This document shows, piece by piece, positions 7,739-16,308 of a DNA stretch of 64,000 nucleotides. The notes beneath the pieces are model-generated. The model saw only the letters and a program-made list of their open reading frames with translations. It had not been told where the DNA came from and did not search any database. Every line of letters starts with the position of its first letter. Position 1 is the stretch's first letter. The stretch is taken from the NCBI RefSeq assembly GCF_000717915.1, contig NZ_JOCX01000012.1:124001-188000 (forward strand), in the 5' to 3' direction. This DNA comes from Streptomyces sp. NRRL S-244 (GTDB taxonomy: Bacteria; Actinomycetota; Actinomycetes; Streptomycetales; Streptomycetaceae). The position numbers and the translations under genes are program-made.

Positions 7739-9303
7739 CGAGCTTCGGGCACGATGTATACGACGACGTGATCGTGGGCGGCGGGCACAACGGACTGGTG
7801 GCCGCCGCGTACCTGGCCCGGGCGGGCCGTTCGGTGCTGGTCCTGGAGCGGCTCGGGAACACCGGCGGCGCCGCGATCTCCACCCGCCCCTTCGTCGGGG
7901 TCGACGCCCGGCTCTCGCGCTACTCCTACCTCGTCTCCCTGCTCCCGGCGAAGATCGTGCGCGATCTGGGGCTGAACTTCGCCGTGCGCAAGCGCACGGT
8001 GTCCTCGTACACGCCCGTCGAGCGCGACGGACGGGTCGGCGGGCTCCTCGTCGGCGGCGGAGAGTCCCGCACCCGGGAGTCGTTCGCGCGGCTGACCGGC
8101 TCGGAGCGGGAGTACGAGAGCTGGCGCGCCTTCTACGGGCGGACCGGGCGGCTCGCGGAGAAGGTGTTCCCGACGCTGACCGAGCCGCTGCCCACGCGGG
8201 CGGAGCTGCGGGCCCGGATCGACGACGAGGCGGCCTGGCGGATGCTGTTCGAGGAGCCCCTCGGGCGGGCCGTCGAGGAGCACTTCGCCGACGACCTGGT
8301 GCGGGGCGTGGTGCTCACCGACGCCCTGATCGGTACGTTCGCGGACGCGCACGACACCTCGCTCGTACAGAACCGCTGCTTCCTGTACCACGTCATCGGC
8401 GGCGGCACGGGGGACTGGGACGTTCCGGTCGGCGGGATGGGCGCGCTCACCGATGCGCTGGCGGCGGCGGCCCGGGCGGCCGGGGCCGAGATCGCGACCG
8501 GGCACGAGGTGCTCCGGATCGAGACGGACGGGCGGGCTCCGGCCGAGGTGACGTTCCGTACGGCGACGGGGGAGGGCCGGGTCGTCGCACGCACGGTGCT
8601 GGTCAACGCCTCGCCGCGGACTCTGGGCGAGCTGCTGGGCGAGGCGGAGCCGGCGCCCCCGGTGGAGGGCGCGCAGCTCAAGGTCAACATGCTGCTGCGG
8701 CGGCTGCCGCGGCTGCGGGACACCTCGGTGGACCCGCGCGAGGCCTTCGGCGGCACGTTCCACATCGCCGAGGGGTACGCGGAGCTGGCGCGGGCCTACG
8801 CCGAGGCGGCCACCGGGGAACTGCCGTCCGTACCGCCCTCGGAGATCTACTGCCATTCGCTGACCGACCCCTCGATCCTCGGACCGGAGCTCGTGGAGCA
8901 GGGGTACCAGACGCTGACCCTGTTCGGCCTGCACACCCCGGCCCGGCTGTTCGAGAAGGACAACCAGGGCGCGCGCGAGGTGCTGCTGACCGGCACGCTC
9001 GCGCAACTGGACGCGCACCTGGCCGAGCCGATCACCGACTGCCTGGCCTTCGACGCGGACGGCAGGCCGTGCATCGAGGCGAAGACCCCGCTGGACCTGG
9101 AGCGCGAACTGCGGCTGCCCGGCGGGCACATCTTCCACCGGGACCTGTCGTGGCCCCACGCGCAGGACCAGGGCGCGGCGGGCCGCTGGGGCGTGGGGAC
9201 CCCGTACGCCAACGTCCTGCTGTGCGGCGCGGGCGCCGTGCGCGGAGGAGGCGTCAGCGGGGTCCCCGGCCACAATGCGGCGATGGCCGTCCTGGGGCAC
9301 TGA
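7735..9303 (+). CDS. FAD-dependent oxidoreductase, phytoene-desaturase/PYROXD2-like
   Basis: 522 aa. The N-terminal Rossmann motif DVIVGGGHNGLVAAAYLARAG (GGGHNG at about residues 16-21) and the LERLGNTGGAA segment bind FAD. The body matches carotenoid-desaturase-like oxidoreductases (CrtI/PYROXD2 group), with GGTGDWDVPVGGMGALTDAL in the middle and a C-terminal CGAGAVRGGGVSGVPGHNAA. The start is set by the ATGA overlap with the upstream kinase. The neighbourhood contains no other carotenoid gene, so the substrate is unknown. It converges on the gene at 9310 with a 6-base gap. Confidence 0.85.
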   Translation: MTSFGHDVYDDVIVGGGHNGLVAAAYLARAGRSVLVLERLGNTGGAAISTRPFVGVDARLSRYSYLVSLLPAKIVRDLGLNFAVRKRTVSSYTPVERDGRVGGLLVGGGESRTRESFARLTGSEREYESWRAFYGRTGRLAEKVFPTLTEPLPTRAELRARIDDEAAWRMLFEEPLGRAVEEHFADDLVRGVVLTDALIGTFADAHDTSLVQNRCFLYHVIGGGTGDWDVPVGGMGALTDALAAAARAAGAEIATGHEVLRIETDGRAPAEVTFRTATGEGRVVARTVLVNASPRTLGELLGEAEPAPPVEGAQLKVNMLLRRLPRLRDTSVDPREAFGGTFHIAEGYAELARAYAEAATGELPSVPPSEIYCHSLTDPSILGPELVEQGYQTLTLFGLHTPARLFEKDNQGAREVLLTGTLAQLDAHLAEPITDCLAFDADGRPCIEAKTPLDLERELRLPGGHIFHRDLSWPHAQDQGAAGRWGVGTPYANVLLCGAGAVRGGGVSGVPGHNAAMAVLGH

Positions 9304-9309
9304 CCGCCG

Positions 9310-9771
9310 TTACGCGGCGTCCCCGAGGGGCTCGATGACGACGATCGGGATCTCGCGGTCGGTCTTGCCCTGGTACTCGTCGTACGCGGGCCAGTGCTTG
9401 ACCATCACGGGCCAGTACGCGGCGCGCTCCTCGGGGGTCGCCGTGTGGGCCGTGCCCTGGAGGACCTTCGGGCCGACCTGGATGCGGACCTCGGGGTGGG
9501 CCGTCAGGTTCTTGTACCAGAGCGGGTGTTCGGGGTCGCCGCCCTTGGAGGCGACGATGAGGTAGCGGCCGTCGGCCTCGCCGTAGATGAGCGGGGTGCG
9601 CACGGCGTTGCCGGAGACCCGGCCCACGGTGGTGAGGAGCAGGGTCTGGGTGCCGTTCCAGTCGTGGCCCTCGGCCCCGTTGGACGCGACGTACTGCTTG
9701 ACGTGGTCGAGCTGCCAGGTGCCCGGCTTGGGGTCCTTGGGGTGGTCCCAGTCGATGTCGGTGGTCGCCAT
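9310..9771 (-). CDS. Deazaflavin (F420)-dependent nitroreductase family protein
   Basis: 153 aa, the usual size of the DDN family. Key stretches are TLLLTTVGRVSGNAVRTPLIYGEADGR near the middle, VASKGGDPEHPLWYKNLTAHPEV and a C-terminal AYWPVMVKHWPAYDEYQ, all typical of F420H2-dependent nitroreductase-fold proteins. The start at ATG 9771 is chosen because the longer open frame adds a non-homologous tail. It probably reduces a quinone or other hydrophobic substrate using F420H2, but the substrate cannot be read from sequence. Confidence 0.88.
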   Translation of the reverse strand: MATTDIDWDHPKDPKPGTWQLDHVKQYVASNGAEGHDWNGTQTLLLTTVGRVSGNAVRTPLIYGEADGRYLIVASKGGDPEHPLWYKNLTAHPEVRIQVGPKVLQGTAHTATPEERAAYWPVMVKHWPAYDEYQGKTDREIPIVVIEPLGDAA

Positions 9772-9811
9772 GTGCCTGTACCTGCCTTCGCTGTTGAGCT
9801 GCCTGAGGGGG

Positions 9812-9825
9812 GTTGAACAGTCAAC
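9812..9825. promoter_or_regulatory. Inverted repeat in a divergent promoter region
   Basis: GTTGA-ACAG-TCAAC lies 41 bases upstream of the nitroreductase ATG and 83 before the VOC gene. It may be a regulator site; only five bases per arm, so weak. Confidence 0.3.
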
Positions 9826-9907
9826 GAACTCAACGAGTGCCAACAGCGTCGGGCACGGTTTTATGCCTCAGCCAGGTCGGCGGCACAGGGCGGTTTAGGA
9901 TCGGGCC

Positions 9908-10294
9908 ATGATCGCCGAACTTCAGTGTGTGGTACTGGACTGTCCCGATCCGCTGCGGCTTGCCGAGTTCTACCGGGAGGTGCTGGGCGGGGCCGTCAAC
10001 CGGCCGGATCCGCGCTGGACGCTCGACGAGCACTGGGCGACGCTGCACACCCCCTCGGGCCAGGTGCTCGCCTTCCAGCGGGTGGCGGACCACCGGCCGC
10101 CGCGCTGGCCGGACCCCACCCACCCCCAGCAGTTCCACCTGGACTTCGCGGTCCCGGACCTGGACCGGGCGCAGGAGCAGGTGCTGGCCTGCGGCGCGAA
10201 GCTGCTGGACGCCCGCACCGGCGCCGTGCCCGACGACTGGCGCGTCTACGCGGACCCGGCGGGCCACCCGTTCTGCCTGGTCCGCGAGGGCTGA
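9908..10294 (+). CDS. VOC (glyoxalase-like) family protein
   Basis: 128 aa in two beta-alpha-beta-beta-beta modules: CVVLDCPDPLRLAEFYREVLGG at the N-terminus and HLDFAVPDLDRAQEQVLACGA in the second half, ending with DPAGHPFCLVRE. This is the Glyoxalase_6-like layout seen in many Streptomyces proteins. The His and Glu positions for a metal are only partly typical, so a catalytic role is uncertain. It stands alone, divergent from the nitroreductase gene. Confidence 0.85.
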   Translation: MIAELQCVVLDCPDPLRLAEFYREVLGGAVNRPDPRWTLDEHWATLHTPSGQVLAFQRVADHRPPRWPDPTHPQQFHLDFAVPDLDRAQEQVLACGAKLLDARTGAVPDDWRVYADPAGHPFCLVREG

Positions 10295-10324
10295 CGCGGC
10301 AGCGGTGGCCGTACGCCCGCTGCG

Positions 10325-12154
10325 TCAGTCCGTCGAGCGGGTCCAGCCGTCGGCCCGGATGCGGGACGCGTCGGCCGGGCGGTCTTCGGCGAAGAGGAGC
10401 CGGGCCGGTTCCGCCACCCGTACGACGTCCACGTACACCCCGCGGCCGACGTAGCGGCCGGTCGCGGTGTGCCGGAAGCGCAGGTGGACCGGGCGGCCGG
10501 CCCAGGCGGTGAGGGGGGCCTCCAGGCGGTGCCAGATGCGGCCGGACCAGCCGCCGGCGCTGCCCCGCGGCCACTGCTCGGGAGCGCCGCCCGTCGACCG
10601 CAGCGTGCTGAACGGCAGCGGCTCCCAGGTCTCCCCGTCGGCCGAGGCCTCCAGGTGGAAGGCGCCCTCGCCGGGCACGGTGTCCCACCACACGGCGCAG
10701 CGCAGCCGTGCCGCGGCCGTGGCCGGGGTCAGCGGCGGCAGGGCGAGGGTGCCGGAGCCTCCCGTCTCCATGCCGGAGTACCAGGCCGGGCCGCCGTGCT
10801 TCGTACGGACCGGGACGGCGCGGGCGAAGCGGTTGCCGACCGCGACGCGCGGTGCGCTGCCGGCCCGCCAGGTGCGGACGGGGTGGACGGAGTTGCCGAG
10901 CAGGATGAGGAAGGAGTCGGTGGAGGGGTCCAACACCAGGGAGGTGCCGGTGAAGCCGGTGTGGCCGGCGGAGTGCGGGGTGGCCATGGCGCCCATGTAC
11001 CAGTGCTGGTAGAGCTCGAAGCCCAGGCCGTGGTCGTCGCCGGGGAAGGCGGTGTTGAAGTCGGTGAAGAGCAGTTCGACGGAGGCGGGGCGCAGGATGC
11101 GCTTGCCCGCGTAGACGCCGCCGTCGAGGAGGGTGCGGGCGAGGACGGCCAGGTCCCAGGCGGTGCCGAAGACGCCGGCGTGGCCGGCGACGCCGCCGAG
11201 GGCGTACGCGTTCTCGTCGTGGACCTCGCCCCAGACCAGTCCGCGGTCCAGGCCGGACCAGGGGGGTCGCTGTACTTCGGTGGCGGCGATGACGCGGCGC
11301 CAGGAGAGCGGTGGGTTGTAACGAGTGCGGTGCATCCCGAGTGGAGCGGTGATCTCGTCGTGGAGCAGGAGATCCAAAGGGTGACCGGTGATCCGTTCCA
11401 GGAGCAGCTGTAGCGTGATCAGGTTGAGGTCCGAGTACCGGTACACCGTCCCGGGCGTGTCCTGCGGGCGCACGCCGCACAGCATCCTCAACTGCCCCGC
11501 GCGGGTCGGCTGCTGGTAGAAGGGGGCCCACGAGCGCAGCCCCGAGGTGTGCGTGAGCAACTGGCGTACCGTGATCAGCTCTTTGCCGCCGCCGGTGAAC
11601 TCCGGCAGGTACCGGTCCACCGGAGCCTCCAGCTCCAACCGCCCGCGCTCCATCTGCTGCACGGCCAGGAGCGAGGTGAACAGCTTGGTCAGCGACGCCA
11701 GGTCGAAGACGGTGTCCTCGGCCATCGGGATGCGCTGCGCCGCCGGGAACTCCCGGACCCGGTCGGTACGGCCGTCGTAGTCCGCGTACCGCACGGCCTC
11801 GCCCATCGCGCGGTGCAGGGCGATCGTGCGGCCCCGGCCGGCGAGCACCACGGCCCCGGCGTAGTACGGGTGCTCGGGTGAGGGGCCGAGGAACCGCCGG
11901 GCCTCGTCGGCCGCCGCCTCCAGGTGCCTCTCGACCAGTCCCGCCTGCCGTGCGGACCCGTACCGCAGGCGCAGCCCCTGCAAGGCCCGCCGCTCGGCCG
12001 GATTGCCCGCGGCCCCCGCGGCCCCGGGCAGCGCGGCGTGCAGGAGCAGCACCCCGCCCAGCGCCAGCAGCCGGCCCCCGAGCCGCCGCCGGCTCAGCAC
12101 CGCCCCGGCAGGGTTTCTGCGGAGTGCTTCCCCGTCCCCCGTGTGCTCCTCCAC
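10325..12154 (-). CDS. Exported serine hydrolase, beta-lactamase/class C PBP-like, with C-terminal binding domain
   Basis: About 609 aa. A basic N-terminus (LSRRRLGGRLLALGG) and A-x-A region predict export. The hydrolase domain has the SxxK motif SLTK (about residues 153-156, after FDLA), YSD (about 238) and HTG in AGHTGFTGT (about 400), the three class C signatures. After residue 440 comes a beta-rich domain (WWDTVPGEGAFHLEASADGETW) resembling a carbohydrate-binding jelly roll. Start: AGGAGG lies 3 and 6 bases before two adjacent GTG codons; the second is used here. The substrate could be a D-amino peptide or an ester. Confidence 0.82.
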   Translation of the reverse strand: MEEHTGDGEALRRNPAGAVLSRRRLGGRLLALGGVLLLHAALPGAAGAAGNPAERRALQGLRLRYGSARQAGLVERHLEAAADEARRFLGPSPEHPYYAGAVVLAGRGRTIALHRAMGEAVRYADYDGRTDRVREFPAAQRIPMAEDTVFDLASLTKLFTSLLAVQQMERGRLELEAPVDRYLPEFTGGGKELITVRQLLTHTSGLRSWAPFYQQPTRAGQLRMLCGVRPQDTPGTVYRYSDLNLITLQLLLERITGHPLDLLLHDEITAPLGMHRTRYNPPLSWRRVIAATEVQRPPWSGLDRGLVWGEVHDENAYALGGVAGHAGVFGTAWDLAVLARTLLDGGVYAGKRILRPASVELLFTDFNTAFPGDDHGLGFELYQHWYMGAMATPHSAGHTGFTGTSLVLDPSTDSFLILLGNSVHPVRTWRAGSAPRVAVGNRFARAVPVRTKHGGPAWYSGMETGGSGTLALPPLTPATAAARLRCAVWWDTVPGEGAFHLEASADGETWEPLPFSTLRSTGGAPEQWPRGSAGGWSGRIWHRLEAPLTAWAGRPVHLRFRHTATGRYVGRGVYVDVVRVAEPARLLFAEDRPADASRIRADGWTRSTD

Positions 12155-12239
12155 CACCGGCCTCCTGTTCGCCGAACCGCCCTCCCGAAGTATCTGCCCG
12201 CAGGCGCGGCGGGCTCCGCACCGACCGGCCCGTAAAGAA

Positions 12240-12256
12240 TCTGACGATGCATCAGA
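12240..12256. promoter_or_regulatory. Candidate operator, TCTGA-N7-TCAGA type (site A)
   Basis: TCTGACGATGCATCAGA followed by AAAA lies 43 bases upstream of the nitronate monooxygenase ATG. The same arms, 7-base spacer and A-tract recur at 25617 and 38190, also before lipid/steroid-type genes. Confidence 0.6.
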
Positions 12257-12299
12257 AAACCTCTTCCCTCGACCGCCGGGCTGCGGCATGCTGCCGCCC

Positions 12300-13406
12300 A
12301 TGGAGACGGAGCTGAGCAAGAAACTGGGAGTCGAGCACGCCATCTTCGGCTTCACGCCCTTTCCGGCGGTCGCCGCGGCCATCACCCGCGCCGGCGGCTT
12401 CGGCGTCCTCGGCGCCGTCCGCTACACCGCCCCCGACGACCTCAAACGCGACCTCGACTGGATGCAGGAGCACACCGACGGCAAGCCGTACGGCCTCGAC
12501 GTCGTCATGCCGGCCAGGAAGGCCGTCGACGGCATCAGCGAAGCCGACATCGAGGCGATGATCCCGGCCGCCCACCGCGCCTTCGTCCGCGACACCCTCG
12601 CCAAGCACCACGTGCCCGAACTCGCCGAGGGCGAGGCCTCCGGCTGGCGGATCACCGGCTGGATGGAACAGGTCGCCCGGGGCCAGCTCGACGTCGCCTT
12701 CGACTACCCCATCAAACTCCTGGCGAACGCGCTGGGTTCCCCGCCCGCCGACGTCATCGCGCGCGCCCACGACCACGGGGTCCTCGTCGCCGCCCTCGCC
12801 GGCAGCGCCAAGCACGCCCGCCGCCACGCCGAAGCCGGCATCGACATCGTCGTGGCCCAGGGCTACGAGGCCGGCGGCCACACCGGCGACATCGCCACGA
12901 TGGTCCTGGTCCCCGAGATCGCCGAGGCCGTCGCCCCGCTCCCCGTCCTCGCCGCAGGCGGCATCGGCAGCGGCGAGCAGATCGCCGCGGGGCTGGCCCT
13001 CGGCGCCCAGGGCGCCTGGCTCGGCTCCCTCTGGCTCACCACCACCGAGGCCGACCTGCACTCCCGCGCCCTCACCGAGAAGCTGCTGGCCGCCGGCTCC
13101 GGCGACACCGTCCGCTCCCGGGCCCTCACCGGCAAGCCCGCCCGCCAGCTCCGTACCGAATGGACCGACGCCTGGGACGACCCGGCCGGCCCCGGCGCGC
13201 TCCCGATGCCGCTCCAGGGCCTGCTCGTCGCCGAGGGCGTCTCCCGCATCCAGAAGTACGAGGTCCGGCCGCTCCTCGGCACCCCCGTCGGCCAGATCGT
13301 CGGCCGGATGAACTCCGAACGCAGCGTGCAGGCCGTCTTCGACGACCTCACCAGCGGTTTCGAGCGCGCCATCGACCGCATCAACCGCATCGCCGGCCGG
13401 GCCTGA
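12300..13406 (+). CDS. Nitronate monooxygenase-family flavoprotein
   Basis: 368 aa, TIM-barrel FMN family. Landmarks are AAAITRAGGFGVLGA (about residues 22-36), AGIDIVVAQGYEAGGHTG with the catalytic-type His at about 193, and the phosphate-binding AAGGIGSGEQIAAGLALGA (about 217-236). ATG 12300 is chosen on homology-like N-terminus (TELSKKLGVEHAIF); an in-frame ATG lies four codons earlier. No good ribosome site is visible. It precedes an acyl-CoA ligase by 14 bases, and a nitronate-monooxygenase-like flavoprotein (IpdC) acts in steroid ring degradation elsewhere, so a catabolic role is more likely than nitronate detoxification. That is inference. Confidence 0.85.
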   Translation: METELSKKLGVEHAIFGFTPFPAVAAAITRAGGFGVLGAVRYTAPDDLKRDLDWMQEHTDGKPYGLDVVMPARKAVDGISEADIEAMIPAAHRAFVRDTLAKHHVPELAEGEASGWRITGWMEQVARGQLDVAFDYPIKLLANALGSPPADVIARAHDHGVLVAALAGSAKHARRHAEAGIDIVVAQGYEAGGHTGDIATMVLVPEIAEAVAPLPVLAAGGIGSGEQIAAGLALGAQGAWLGSLWLTTTEADLHSRALTEKLLAAGSGDTVRSRALTGKPARQLRTEWTDAWDDPAGPGALPMPLQGLLVAEGVSRIQKYEVRPLLGTPVGQIVGRMNSERSVQAVFDDLTSGFERAIDRINRIAGRA

Positions 13407-13420
13407 GAGGTGTGACCAGC

Positions 13421-14974
13421 ATGAGTGAGCAGCTCCCCAACGGATTCTGGGCCCAGGCGGCCGCCGACCCCGAGCGCACCGTACTGATCACCCCCGAGGG
13501 CGAGGAGTGGAGCGCCGGCCGGCTGCACGCCGACGTCAACCGCCTCGTCCACGGACTGCGCGCCGCCGGGATGGAGGAGGGCGACGTCTTCGCCGTCGTC
13601 CTGCCCAACGGCGTCGAGTTCCTCACCGCCTACCTCGCCGCCTCCCAGGCCGGCTTCTACCTGGTCCCGGTCAACCACCACCTCGTCGGCCCCGAGATCG
13701 CCTGGATCGTCTCCGACTCCGGCGCCAAGGTCCTCATCGCCCACGAGCGCTTCGCCGAGGCCGCCACCGCCGCGGCCGACGAGGCGGGCCTCCCCGCGAG
13801 CCACCGCTACGCCGTCGGAGCGGTCGCGGGCTTCCACCCGTACGACCGGCTCCTCGACGGTCGGCCCGCGACGCCGCCCGAGGGGCGCACCCTCGGCTGG
13901 GTCATGAACTACACCTCCGGCACCACCGGCCGCCCGCGCGGCATCCGCCGCCCGCTGCCCGGCAAGCTCCCGGAGGAGACGTACCTCGGAGGCTTCCTCG
14001 CCATCTTCGGCATCCGGCCGTCCGACGGCAACGTGCACCTGGTCTGCTCGCCCCTCTACCACACCGCCGTCCTCCAATTCGCGGGCGCCGCCCTGCACAT
14101 CGGGCACCCGCTGGTGCTGATGGACCGCTGGACCCCGCAGGAGATGCTGCGGCTCATCGACGACCACGCCTGCACGCACACCCACATGGTCCCGACCCAG
14201 TTCCACCGGCTCCTCGCGCTCCCGCAGGAGACGAAGGACGCGTACGACGTCTCCTCGATGCGGCACGCGATCCACGGGGCCGCGCCCTGCCCCGACCACG
14301 TCAAACGGGCGATGATCGACTGGTGGGGCACCTGCGTGGAGGAGTACTACGCGGCCAGCGAGGGCGGCGGCGCGTTCGCCACCGCCGAGGACTGGCTGAA
14401 GAAGCCGGGAACGGTCGGCAAGGCCTGGCCGATCAGCGAGCTCGCCGTCTTCGACGACGACGGCAACCGGCTGCCGCCCGGTGAACTCGGCACCGTCTAC
14501 CTGAAGATGAACACCGGCGGCTTCAGCTACCACAAGGACGAGGGCAAGACGAAGAAGAACCGCATCGGCGACTTCTTCACGGTGGGCGACCTCGGGCTGA
14601 TCGACGAGGACGGGTACCTCTTCCTGCGCGACCGCAAGATCGACATGATCATCTCGGGCGGGGTGAACATCTACCCGGCGGAGATCGAGTCGGCCCTGCT
14701 CACCCACCCGGCGGTCGCGGACGCCGCCGCCTTCGGGATCCCGCACGCCGACTGGGGCGAAGAGGTCAAGGCGGTCGTCGAACCGGCCGAGGGCTTCGTC
14801 GCCGGGGACGCCCTCGCCGCGGAGATCCTGCACCACTGCGAGCGGCGGCTCGCCGGCTTCAAACGGCCGAAGTCGGTCGACTTCATCGAGGCGATGCCCC
14901 GCGACCCGAACGGCAAGCTGTACAAGCGGCGGCTGCGCGATCCGTACTGGGAGGGACGCGAGCGCGCGATGTGA
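13421..14974 (+). CDS. Acyl-CoA synthetase (AMP-forming)
   Basis: 517 aa. ANL-superfamily ligase making acyl-AMP and then acyl-CoA. The P-loop is MNYTSGTTGRPRG (about residues 162-174); YYAASEGG is the A5-type motif; GDLGLIDEDGYLFLRDRKIDMIISGGVNIYPAEIE contains the hinge and C-terminal lid; PRDPNGKLYKRRLR carries the catalytic Lys. The charged insert HKDEGKTKKNR after MNTGGFSY is unusual. Start at ATG 13421 with GAGAGG upstream. Probably one operon with the flavoprotein gene. The acid substrate is unknown; a bulky or steroid-derived acid fits the context. Confidence 0.88.
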   Translation: MSEQLPNGFWAQAAADPERTVLITPEGEEWSAGRLHADVNRLVHGLRAAGMEEGDVFAVVLPNGVEFLTAYLAASQAGFYLVPVNHHLVGPEIAWIVSDSGAKVLIAHERFAEAATAAADEAGLPASHRYAVGAVAGFHPYDRLLDGRPATPPEGRTLGWVMNYTSGTTGRPRGIRRPLPGKLPEETYLGGFLAIFGIRPSDGNVHLVCSPLYHTAVLQFAGAALHIGHPLVLMDRWTPQEMLRLIDDHACTHTHMVPTQFHRLLALPQETKDAYDVSSMRHAIHGAAPCPDHVKRAMIDWWGTCVEEYYAASEGGGAFATAEDWLKKPGTVGKAWPISELAVFDDDGNRLPPGELGTVYLKMNTGGFSYHKDEGKTKKNRIGDFFTVGDLGLIDEDGYLFLRDRKIDMIISGGVNIYPAEIESALLTHPAVADAAAFGIPHADWGEEVKAVVEPAEGFVAGDALAAEILHHCERRLAGFKRPKSVDFIEAMPRDPNGKLYKRRLRDPYWEGRERAM

Positions 14975-14977
14975 GCG

Positions 14978-15012
14978 CCCGGAGCCCCGAGCCCTGAGCT
15001 CCGGGCTCCGGG
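14978..15012 (+). terminator. Hairpin after the acyl-CoA ligase gene
   Basis: CCCGGAGCCC and GGGCTCCGGG form a 10-bp stem around a 15-base loop, starting 3 bases after the stop. Confidence 0.6.
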
Positions 15013-15108
15013 CCGCCACGCCCGACATTTCGTGAGAAGTACCACGTCAGAGGCCCGGACGTGTCCCTTGCGCCGCACTCGGGGGACACTTCTGGCAAGT
15101 TGGCTGAT

Positions 15109-16254
15109 ATGAGTACGGCATCCCGCAGATTCCCCCTGACCGACTGGACCGTCGTGGTCCCCGTGGTGGCGCTCCTCGCGCTCGTCTTCAGCTGGGGACG
15201 CGATCTGCCCGGATTCGCCGTGGCCCTGGTCGCCCTCTGCCTCGGGGGTGCGGTGCTGGCGGCCGTGCACCACGCCGAGGTCGTCGCACACCGGGTGGGC
15301 GAGCCGTTCGGCTCGCTCGTCCTGGCGGTCGCCGTCACCGTCATCGAAGTGGCCCTCATCGTCACCCTGATGGCCGATGGCGGAGACAAGACCGCCTCCC
15401 TCGCCCGGGACACCGTCTTCGCCGCCGTCATGATCACCTGCAACGGAATCGTCGGCCTGTCCCTGCTCGTCGGCGCCCTGCGCAACCGGGTCGCCGTCTT
15501 CAACGCCGAGGGCTCGGGGGCGGCCCTGGCCACCGTGGCGACCCTGGCCGTCCTCAGCCTGGTCCTGCCGACGTTCACCACCAGCAAGCCGGGGCCGGAG
15601 TTCTCCACCGCCCAGCTTGCCTTCGCCGCCGTCGCCTCGCTCGCCCTGTACGGGCTGTTCATCGCCGTCCAGACGGTCCGCCACCGGGACTACTTCCTGC
15701 CGGTGGCCACCGGGGCCGGTACGCAGAAGACGGCAGGGGCCTCCGACGGCGGTGAGGCGGCCGGGGACGGCGACGGGGAGCACGCCGCGCCGCCCACCTC
15801 CCGCGCCGCCCTGGTCAGCCTCGGCCTGCTGCTGGTCGCGCTCGTCGCCGTGGTCGGCGACGCCAAGGCCGTCTCGCCCACCATCGAGGCGGGAGTCGCC
15901 AAGGCGGGCCTGCCCAACGCCGTCGTCGGTGTGATCATCGCCCTGCTCGTACTGGCCCCCGAGACCCTCGCCGCCGTCCGCGCCGCCCGCCGCGACCGCG
16001 TCCAGACCAGCCTCAACCTGGCCTACGGCTCCGCCATCGCGAGCATCGGACTGACCATCCCCGCCATCGCCCTCGCCACCATCTGGCTGTCCGGCCCGCT
16101 GCTGCTGGGCCTCGGGCCGATCCACATGGTGCTGCTCGCCCTGACGGTCGTGGTCAGCGCCCTCACCATCGCGCCCGGCCGGGCCACGCTGCTCCAGGGC
16201 GGCGTGCACCTCGTGGTGCTGGCCGCGTACCTGTTCCTCGCCGTCAGCCCCTGA
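15109..16254 (+). CDS. chaA: Calcium/proton (cation/proton) antiporter, ChaA family
   Basis: 381 aa with about eleven hydrophobic segments. The ChaA family signature appears in both halves: VTVIEVALIVTLM followed by FAAVMITCNGIVGLSLLVG in the first, and VLAPETLAAVRAARRDRVQTSLNLAYGSAIASIGLTIP in the second, including the acidic residues used for cation exchange. A hydrophilic Gly/Asp-rich loop at about 203-225 separates the halves. ATG 15109 is used; a GTG 16 codons earlier is possible. A shared terminator separates it from the convergent acylase gene. Likely Na+/Ca2+/K+ versus H+ exchange at the membrane. Confidence 0.88.
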   Translation: MSTASRRFPLTDWTVVVPVVALLALVFSWGRDLPGFAVALVALCLGGAVLAAVHHAEVVAHRVGEPFGSLVLAVAVTVIEVALIVTLMADGGDKTASLARDTVFAAVMITCNGIVGLSLLVGALRNRVAVFNAEGSGAALATVATLAVLSLVLPTFTTSKPGPEFSTAQLAFAAVASLALYGLFIAVQTVRHRDYFLPVATGAGTQKTAGASDGGEAAGDGDGEHAAPPTSRAALVSLGLLLVALVAVVGDAKAVSPTIEAGVAKAGLPNAVVGVIIALLVLAPETLAAVRAARRDRVQTSLNLAYGSAIASIGLTIPAIALATIWLSGPLLLGLGPIHMVLLALTVVVSALTIAPGRATLLQGGVHLVVLAAYLFLAVSP

Positions 16255-16259
16255 GCCCC

Positions 16260-16291
16260 CCGGCGGGACCGGAACGATCCGGTCCCGCCGG
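16260..16291. terminator. Bidirectional hairpin terminator
   Basis: A perfect 13-bp stem (CCGGCGGGACCGG / CCGGTCCCGCCGG) with loop AACGAT sits between the convergent antiporter and acylase genes, 5 bases after the first stop and 17 after the second. Confidence 0.85.
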
Positions 16292-16308
16292 CCACGGTGC
16301 GGTGCGCG

